Shown here one piece after another: positions 53,018-64,000 of a DNA stretch of 64,000 nucleotides; within the stretch, counting starts at the first letter, position 1, and each line of letters opens with the position of its first letter. The notes below the pieces were generated by a model. The model had not been told where the DNA came from. It did not search any database and saw only the letters and a program-made list of their open reading frames with translations. The DNA is from Gorsachius magnificus (Eukaryota; Chordata; Aves; Pelecaniformes; Ardeidae). The position numbers and the translations under genes were made by a program. The stretch covers positions 2,013,799 to 2,077,798 of the forward strand of contig CM067104.1 in NCBI GenBank assembly GCA_034008185.1, read 5' to 3'.

Positions 53018-53869
53018 TAGATCGGTTGCATTAAGCTAGGGGACGTTTAATTGGGAAAGCTGTAGGTAGGAAACGTGGTGGAAAAGCAAGCTGTGAGGAT
53101 TCTTGCTTGGAAAATGACACGGCTGTGTTGTGGTAAGTGCTGCACAAAAGCCTTTCTTAATGATTTTGGTTTAGTTTAAATTAAGAATGAAGACCGAAAG
53201 CTTGCAAATCTGGGTTCTGATCATAGCTTGACCAGAAACGTGAGGATTTTTCACAAAGTCCGCCTGTATCTGCGTCTCATTTTCACATTACTGGGCTCAT
53301 ATTTGCCTTTCTTCACTTTCCCGTCTTTGCAGACCTTGTGGTGTTACATGGGCACAAATAATCGCCGTGTCTGTTTTCACACAGCCCACTGAGCGTTTGG
53401 TAGATAGGGTTGTCCACCAAACGGCTTCAAGCTCGCGTTGCTCACCAGTTTGAGGACACAAGTCCACAACGATTCATATCCCACAGCCGGTAGCCCAGTT
53501 TTCTTTACGTGCGCAGCTTTCGTAGGAATTAACAGCCTGATTGCCGACAAACTTGGTCCTTTTGGGTGTGCTGAGCTGCAGAGAAAACCTGCCCGTGTGT
53601 GTTACTGTAGTGATACCTGTTGCTGAAAGTTTCCATAGAAAGGCTCGTACTCGGATCCCTAAAAGGCAGAGAGATTCTTGTCTTATTTATTCAGAACTTT
53701 CCCTTTTTTGGGTTTTTTTTTGTTTGATTGTTTGGCTTTGTGGTGTTGCAACTACTAGAGCAGATGAGGTGCACTGTGTAAGAAATGCAGTTCCACTGCT
53801 CGTCTCGGTATCATTTGAATAAGCTTCTGGGTAACGGCATTGAACTATGGAATAAATCCAACATAATGA

Positions 53870-54142
<273 letters not shown>

Positions 54143-57100
54143 TGAGAAGTGTCCTAACTGAATCGTGTTTAATGAGGATTTAATCCCGGGTATCTGTAAG
54201 TTTCCAAACTAAGGATAAAACCCTCCAGCCCTTTGGGTAGTGCCAGCGTTGCCTATGCAGCTGTGGAATTTCTGCCCTGCAGGTTGTAATGAGCCTGCAG
54301 AGACAAAGGAGGGGTTTCCAGCCCTTGGCTCTTTTGCTACGCTGAAAATTCTCTGTTCTAAGAGGCCTTCCCGCATGTTGAGCTACTGGAAGGTGTTAAC
54401 AGTGGGAGAACTTGTGCAGACATGGTATTCCTTGGTGACACCCGCTTTCTGTAATCGTTTTTTTGCGTTATTAATGCCGGGGGGATGATGAGGCAGGCAA
54501 AATCTTCCCACCCGACCACTGAATGAGGTCTGTTGTTCCCAACGTCGGGCGCATGTGTTCGTGAAAATCTGGGTACTTTGGAAGCTTATTATGCACAATG
54601 AAGTTCAGCATCATCCTGTGCAAAAGATCTAATGGCCAGGAGAGGGAAAGCAGGACTGTATCAAACAACAAAGCTCGCGGATAAGAACCGTAGCATGGAC
54701 AAGGGAAATGGTCGGTCTGGACAGATCAGCACATGATCACCCTGGAATTCCCCCGCAGAACATCTTGGTAGGGAGAATAAATCTGAGAATTAAAAGAAGA
54801 AAGACAATAGAGAGAAGTCTTAGCAATAAATATGACTCTGAAGCGCGGGAAGAGTGTTTAAAAGAAATGGAATTTATGCTGTCAAAAGTGGCAGAAAATT
54901 ATGGAATTCAGTAGGACTTGAAGTCCAAAGAACCGCAAAAAAAAAGAAACTTTAGAACCTCAGGTGCCTGGATTCTTTTAAAGCGTTTCGTCACATCCCA
55001 TTGGGAATCAGTGTCCTTAGTGAATGCCCCAAGAGCAAGTTTAAAAAAAAAAAAAAAAATTAAAAATTTTTCCAAGCTTCTCATTTGGAGCATTTTGAAT
55101 CGATTCAGCGACGCCAAGTTGCTGCTCAGTGACATTATCACTCTGCAAATATTTCTGAGTAGGTGGAGGAGCTATGCTTGGAATCCAGGGGCAGGAGTGA
55201 CTCAAGATGTCTACGTTTCCTGTGGAAAACTGAATTTTGAAATTTTTTTTTTTTTTTTTTTTTTAAAAAAGAGCCCTCTCTGCCCCTCTTCACACCTTTC
55301 CTTTTAACACACGTCTTGAAGTAGTCGCTCCTCTTCTCTGCAAGCAACCCGGTGTCCCTTTCACTGCCCTACGATGAAGGACGAGCGCTAACATGGGGAC
55401 TAACGGGAGACGCTCTCGGCTCTGTACCGCTTTGAGGAGAGCGGTTCAGCAAACGGAATTCTGCAGGATACTGTATTAAAAAGACGACCAGCAGCTGAGC
55501 ACCAAAATAGCATTCGCCGTCCGTATGCTTCGTGTTGTCAGCTGAATTCCAGCTGTTGGGAAGAAGCCAAGTACAGTTTGATGGATGTGTTACAGGTTCC
55601 CTTTGCTTCCCAAGTATCTGCCTGCTGGCGGAGTAAAGACGAGGATCTTCCCAGTCGGGGAGCGAACAAGGGCACGTGTACGAGGAACCTGAATTCACGG
55701 TGCTTTAGGAGAAATTTCTCTCGTCACCTGGTGTCGTAGGCAGGAGAGTTGCGCATTTTTGCCTGCAAAAAATCCGAAATGTGAATTCCAGCTGCCAAAA
55801 TATTACTCGACAGAATCTCAGCTATGCATTATGTCCTGTACCTTGTTAAATCGCGTTTTGGTTTTTTTTTTTTTTCCAATTTTCTAATGTGACGTAAACG
55901 GGGTTCGAGTGAAGCCAGGGTGGCAGCCGTAACTAATAGCGAATAAGCCTTTGCATCATAACAACGCTCTTGAATGTTATTTTTCAGGTTTGATAGCATT
56001 GTCAAATAACTCTCCTCCTCTGATTCCCAAAGCTTGCTGGGTGTATTTGTGAAGACAAAGTCTTTTTCTGGGTAATAATGAAGGCTTCTGCTTTTCAGTC
56101 AATCTGGAATTCCTTTTGTCTGACATCGGTGCCTGCTGTGTCTTCTGTCGGAGTGTCCCGAGAGAATAACACTGAGAAAGACCCCATGAAAGCTAAATCA
56201 GCCTTTAGACATTTCACTGCCGTTGTATTAGTTTCCTCCTTGGGAGCGAGGTGTTATCCCAAGGGGAAGAAGCTCTAAAAGTGAGGATTCAGTGAAACCC
56301 GTACCCTGTGTCATATTTACGGGGTAAAATGCTATATAGGGACCTTACAGCCCATACCTCCAAATCCCATCCGTGTTTTGAAATTTGGGACCAGGACTTT
56401 AACATCCCGGTGTTGCTGCGGGTTCGGTCCTGTCCTGAGTAGGCCGACCACAAAGGCTTTGGTGTAAACCTTTGGGACACCCCTGGCATGTTTTTAATCA
56501 GTTTTAATTTTGAAATCAGAAAACCACATGGGAAAAACCCCCAAAGAGCCGTGTTGCCATATGTTGCGGCCAGTTATTTTGGGGCAGATATGAGGACAGG
56601 AGAAGCGTGAAGCATGTGCACAAACAGTAAAATAAGATGAAATCTCCACGTTTTCCCACATTTGAAATCTGGTCTTGAAATTTTCCCAGGAATATGTGTA
56701 GAATAAAAATTAATTTCACATTATTATCATACCATCTCCCCTTTTTCAAAAGAGTGATAAATAGGAAGCGTCCTATTCTGAGAATTAAGCTAAAACCCCC
56801 ACCTCTTATAGGAGGAGGACTCACGTTTTTCTATTCTTCGTTACTGTACATTGATGTCTTTTTTTTTTTCCTTAAAAAAAAGGTTGATGTGTCTGTTCTT
56901 ATCTGTGTCTGTAATGTGAAACCGGCCAAAAATAGTGGGATGCCGATGAAATGGGGTCTGTCGGTGCTCTTTACCTATGGCCAAGTCATGTCTGATCTAA
57001 TCTTCAAGAGTTTTCCGTTGGCTCTCATGGGAAATGGACTGCTGCCCTAAATGCACGTCCTGGGTCAAAAAGTAGATGGCCCCACGCTTTCAGGCTTTGG

Positions 57101-57639
57101 GTAATACAGGGCTTAATCCTGCGGGCCCCTGAGCTGCTCTCAGTACCGGTTGTTGGTTTCAGGATATTCGATAATTCGCAAGTGTAGAGCCTAAACCCGA
57201 TTCCAAGCTGCTAAAGCAAATGGGTTGTCTTTGTGGTTACGGTGTTGAAAAATGGATCTAAGAAACCTGTCCCAGCTGTGTCCGAGTGTCGGTGTATGAG
57301 CCCGCGCAACCGCGCAGTCGCTGCGCACCTTGGTCTGTCCATCTGTTAGACGGATTTACCCATCCTCACCTTCCCCCATCTTACAGGCAGAAAAAACACA
57401 CCCGTCCATGGGTTTTCGGGCAGTAGGAGTTGGACTCGGCTGCCTCGGCACCGTGTGATGGGCTCAGTGTTCACGTTTTTCAGAATTATTTTGGCAGAAG
57501 CAAGCTCAGGCACCCGTCCCACCCCTGAAGGCCGTTGCCACGGACGAAGCACCACCACTCAGCGTGAGCACGGTGCTTTGCTGTACAAGTTGAGCGCAGT
57601 TTGTGCAGTGTGTGTATTTATCTGTATTCTTTCTCATAG

Positions 57640-57710
57640 GTACCTTTAAAATTTGTCTGGCTTAAGTTTAATGGGAGCCGCTGGGATCCTGCAGACAGTA
57701 AAGGGCGAGG
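57640..57710 (+). CDS. SCN8A: Candidate SCN8A exon 18N (poison exon)
   Basis: A strong acceptor (TCTGTATTCTTTCTCATAG) and donor (GGCGAGG|GTAAGG) flank 71 nt beginning GTACCTTTAAAATTTGTCTGG. Mammalian 18N is, as I recall, read as PLNLSGLI-stop. Here the same motif is visible (CCTTTAAA, then LSGL in the +1 frame), but an extra A shifts the phase-0 reading to VPLKFVWLKFNG with no stop. Because 71 is not a multiple of three, inclusion would instead frameshift the next exon and terminate it. Either way it would yield a truncated channel, the 'fail-safe' role proposed for 18N in non-neuronal cells. It lies 359 nt before 18A. Confidence 0.6.
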
Positions 57711-57968
57711 GTAAGGTTTTTGTCATCGTTTGGGCTCTTCCTTCCGACAGACCCCTTCTCCGTCTGTGTGTCTCTGCCTCTCTCTCACTTATCTCTCCCC
57801 TATGTTCTTTTCTTACGCCTTTCTCAACCGCATTATTTCCTTCCAGGTCGTTTCAGTCAAGTGAAGTAGGCAGCTGGTGTCATGCCTTCGGTATTTATAT
57901 TGGGGGCCGCCCAGGCTGGTAGCCTGGGCTGGGCAATCAGCGTTAGGGGATTCATTCTAACAGTCTGG

Positions 57969-58056
57969 AACCTTTTTTTTCTTTTTTTCTTCTTTTTCTT
58001 TTTTTCTTTCTTTTTTTTTTTTTTTCTTTCTTTTTTTTTTTTTTTTCTTTTTTTCT
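57969..58056 (+). promoter_or_regulatory. SCN8A: Extended polypyrimidine tract before exon 18A
   Basis: About 88 nt of almost uninterrupted T with scattered C, ending 13 nt before the exon 18A acceptor TGTGTAG. It contains many TTCTTT-type PTB-binding sequences. The length may also include replication-slippage expansion. Confidence 0.6.
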
Positions 58057-58069
58057 ATTTTCTGTGTAG

Positions 58070-61574
<3,505 letters not shown>

Positions 61575-61859
61575 GTGGTTGTCAACGCCTTGGTTGGCGC
61601 TATCCCTTCCATTATGAATGTGTTGTTGGTCTGCCTTATCTTCTGGCTGATTTTCAGCATTATGGGGGTTAACCTGTTTGCCGGGAAATATCATTACTGC
61701 TTTAATGAAACAGCTGAGGAGCGCTTTGAAATAGAAATTGTTAACAACAAGACAGACTGCGAAGCCCTGATGCCACCCAACTCCACTGAGATTCGATGGA
61801 AGAATGTGAAAATTAACTTTGACAACGTTGGGGCAGGATATCTGGCTCTTCTGCAAGTT
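61575..61859 (+). CDS. SCN8A: SCN8A coding exon 21 (domain III S5 and pore turret)
   Basis: [40 protein letters not shown] (S5), [20 protein letters not shown] with glycosylation sequons, then [15 protein letters not shown]. 285 nt, CAACACAG to CAAGTT|GTAAGT. The following intron (61860-62629) holds a CR1. Confidence 0.97.
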
Positions 61860-62121
61860 GTAAGTTCTGCTTTCACCCTCCCCCTAGTAGCGGTGAATAC
61901 AAGCTGCTTCTAACACGTTTTCACTGCTTCCCTCTCGCCGTGAGATACAGCACCCCGTTAATGCCGCTGGGCTTTAGGTCTGGCATAAAATTGCTGTTAT
62001 ATCTTCCATCCTTTTGCCTAGTATGGGTCTGCCAGCACAGCAAGTGGCCACCCCAACTCTACTCTTCAAAGAGTCTACCAAACCTTCCATAAGACAGCAC
62101 TAAACCTGTTTAGATTATTTT

Positions 62122-62551
62122 ATCATAGAATAGTTTGGGTTGGACGAGACCTTCAAAGGTCACCCAGCCCACCCCTCCTACCGTGAGCAAGGCCATCCCC
62201 AGCCAGATCAGCTTGCCCAGAGCTCCGTCCAACCTGGCCTTGGATGTTCCCAGGGATGGGCCATCCACCACATCGCTGGGCAACCCATTCCAGTGTTTCA
62301 CCACCCTCATTGTAAAGAATGTCTTCCTTAGATCCAGCCTAAACCTTCCCTGCTTCAGTTTCAAACCATCCCCCCTTGTCCTATCACAACCAGCCCTGCT
62401 AAAAGCTTGTCCCCGTCTTCCCTGGGGGCCCCCTTGAAGCCCTGAGCGGCCGCAATCAGGTCCCCCCGCAGCCTCCTCTTCCCCAGGCTGAACCCCCCCA
62501 ACTCTCCCAGCCCGGCCCCGCAGCAGAGGGGCTCCAGCCCTCAGATCCTTG
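62122..62551 (-). mobile_element. CR1 LINE 3' part, minus orientation
   Basis: Starts ATCATAGAATAGTTTGGGTTGG on the plus strand and continues through CCCTGGGGGCCCCCTTGAAGCCCTGAG to the CTCCAGCCCTCAGATCC region. It is the same subfamily as 2985-3710 and 20757-21154. It ends only about 80 nt before the next exon. Confidence 0.9.
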
Positions 62552-62629
62552 ACGTAGCTGGCACAAATCAGACTTGTCCTTTTACTTTGGGTGAATTCTG
62601 CCTAAGGGAACATGTGTTTTCTTTGCTAG

Positions 62630-62683
62630 GCTACTTTCAAGGGCTGGATGGACATCATGTACGCAGCAGTAGATTCCAGAAAG
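62630..62683 (+). CDS. SCN8A: SCN8A coding exon 22 (domain III pore, filter Lys); last exon in window
   Basis: ATFKGWMDIMYAAVDSRK, 54 nt, TTTGCTAG to AGAAAG|GTAAAG. Lys at 62639-62641 is the K of DEKA, which gives Na+ over Ca2+ selectivity. I searched onward for the next exon (normally starting PDEQPKYEDN) and did not find it before 64000. Confidence 0.97.
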
Positions 62684-64000
62684 GTAAAGTGCACGACTAC
62701 AAACTCACCTCCCAATATTTCACTCTGCTATTTTGCTTTGGTAAAATCAAGAGTAAAAATTATAGAACGATGCTTGTATTACATATTTAATGCTGTGGTT
62801 GTTTCATTTGCTCTGTTAGTGTGATAAATTAAAAGATGCTCAAGAAAATCCCACAAAGGGCAGGGTTCTTCTGGTTGCTTTAGGGGCAGGGGAACTCCTG
62901 CTGGAGCAGAAAGACAGTGAGGAAAGGAATACACTGAAGTTACAGGTTTCATCATCAGAATAAATTATGGGGAGGAGTTAGCCAGAAGGTCCTCCACAAA
63001 CTTTGCATGGGAGCCCAAGTGCTGGATTGAATCCAGTTTTGAAATTATGTCTGGGTTGGAGCTTGCTCTGCAGGCGCTTTCCTTGTTCTTGCCTGCTGGA
63101 ATCATGCAAATGCCATTACTTCCCTTTTGCTTTCTCTTTTTTTTTTTCCTTCTCTTGGTTTTAGACAAAAAGATTTTTAAATGGATTTTCTTGTGCCACA
63201 CTGAATGCAGGGCTGGAAACAAGTAGTGTGACTATGTCAGGACAGCGAGAAAAATGTTCTCTTTTTGATCAGTCTTAACACGTCCCGCTTCAAAAGAACG
63301 AATGATCATAGAATCATAGAATCGTTTAGGTTCGGAAAGCCCTTTAAGATCATTGAGTCCAACAGTTCCCCTAACCCTGCCATCCCACCACTAAACCCTG
63401 TCCCTAAGCACCTCATCTGCCCCCAGGGGGACTCGACCCCTTCCCTGGGCAGCCCCTTCCAGCGCCTGACAGCCCTTTGGGGAAGGAATTGTTCCCCAGG
63501 GCCAACCCAAATCCTCTGGTTTCATCACCCTTTCACCATTAACACAAACAAAAATCACAGAATCCTAGAATTGAATCATGACGGCTGGAAACGACCTCCA
63601 AGATCATCACGTCCAACATCAGCCCAACCCCCGTGCCTGCTAAACCCTGTCCCCAAGGGCCACGTCCCCACGGGTTTTGAACCCCTCCAGGGATGGGGAC
63701 TCCCCCACCGCTCCGGGCAGCCCCTTCCAGGCTTGACCACTCCTTGAGGGGAGGAATTGTTCCCCATGGCCAACCCAACCCTGCCCTGGCACAACTTGAG
63801 GCCGTTGCCCCTCGTCCCATCGCCCCTTCCCTGGGAGCAGAGCCCGACCCCCCGGCTCCCCCCTCCTCTCAGGCAGTTGTAGGGAGCGATGAGGGCTCCC
63901 CTCAGCCTCCTCTGCGCCAGGCTGAACCCCCCCAGCTCCCCCAGCCACTCCTCGTAAGACTTGTACTTGTGTCTTCACTTTGACAGTGCTTGTCATGAAA
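62684..64000 (+). other. SCN8A: SCN8A intron, 5' part, truncated by window edge
   Basis: The first 620 bp are unremarkable. From 63305 a chimeric CR1 fills nearly all the rest. No exon seen. Confidence 0.65.
63305..63965 (-). mobile_element. Chimeric CR1-linker-CR1 element, copy 3
   Basis: Minus-oriented. A CR1 3' end (63305-63506), the same linker (63507-63556, CTCTGGTTTCATCACCCTTT), then a longer second CR1 part reaching the CAGCCACTCCTCGTAAGACTTG region. It is the longest 5' extent of the three copies. Confidence 0.85.

Noticed and set aside
54700..54920. 68-codon frame with Lys/Arg/Glu-rich sequence in intron 17-18
   Set aside because: Short, no recognisable motif, no splice sites of quality. 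Treated as chance.
62684..63300. Search for the next SCN8A exon (domain III S6)
   Set aside because: No PDEQPKYEDN-like or S6-like reading in any frame before the CR1. The exon is taken to lie beyond 64000.

Overview
The window is vertebrate nuclear DNA, almost certainly from a bird. Its interspersed repeats are dominated by CR1 LINE 3' ends ending in the ATTCTATGATT-type tail. It also carries two avian-type endogenous retrovirus LTRs, a few old MIR-like SINE relics, and introns that are short for the gene concerned. Turtles and crocodilians also carry many CR1 copies, so 'bird' is a strong inference rather than a proof.

Two genes are present, arranged head to head. On the minus strand, 208-2657 holds a two-exon METTL7A-type (TMT1A) membrane-anchored methyltransferase. 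Its first exon has an apparent one-base deletion that breaks the frame. On the plus strand, from a very GC-rich CpG island (about 7400-8950) to the right edge, lies the first two thirds of SCN8A, the Nav1.6 voltage-gated sodium channel alpha subunit. I place a non-coding first exon ending at 8050, the initiator ATG at 22203, and 22 further coding-exon positions to 62683. These cover the cytoplasmic N-terminus, domain I, loop I-II, domain II, loop II-III and domain III up to its selectivity-filter lysine. With one exon 5 choice and the long loop-I donor they give 4308 nt, exactly 1436 codons, in unbroken frame. Domain III S6, domain IV and the C-terminus lie beyond the window.

SCN8A shows several kinds of splicing control that can be read directly. 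There is a minor-spliceosome AT-AC intron (31234-32718). There is a pair of mutually exclusive exons for the domain I voltage sensor (5N with Asn at 35134-35225, 5A with Asp at 35363-35454). Tandem 5' splice sites add or remove 11 residues in loop I-II (43656-43688). A candidate 18N-type 'poison' exon lies at 57640-57710, just upstream of exon 18A, which is itself preceded by an exceptionally long T/C tract.

The space between METTL7A and SCN8A holds a CR1 copy with an inverted 5' part (about 2770-3710) and a 52-bp minisatellite of about 34 copies (3945-5712). SCN8A intron 1 (8051-22148) contains CR1 copies, a solo-type LTR and a possible MEF2/RE1 regulatory block. Intron 2 (22479-31114) contains a second LTR that carries an internal 42-bp minisatellite. 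A chimeric CR1-linker-CR1 element with the same junction occurs three times (13705-14311, 19277-19892, 63305-63965). Intron 45951-47907 contains two unexplained, protein-like reading frames in tail-to-tail arrangement. I see no tRNA, rRNA or CRISPR structure and no complete transposon.
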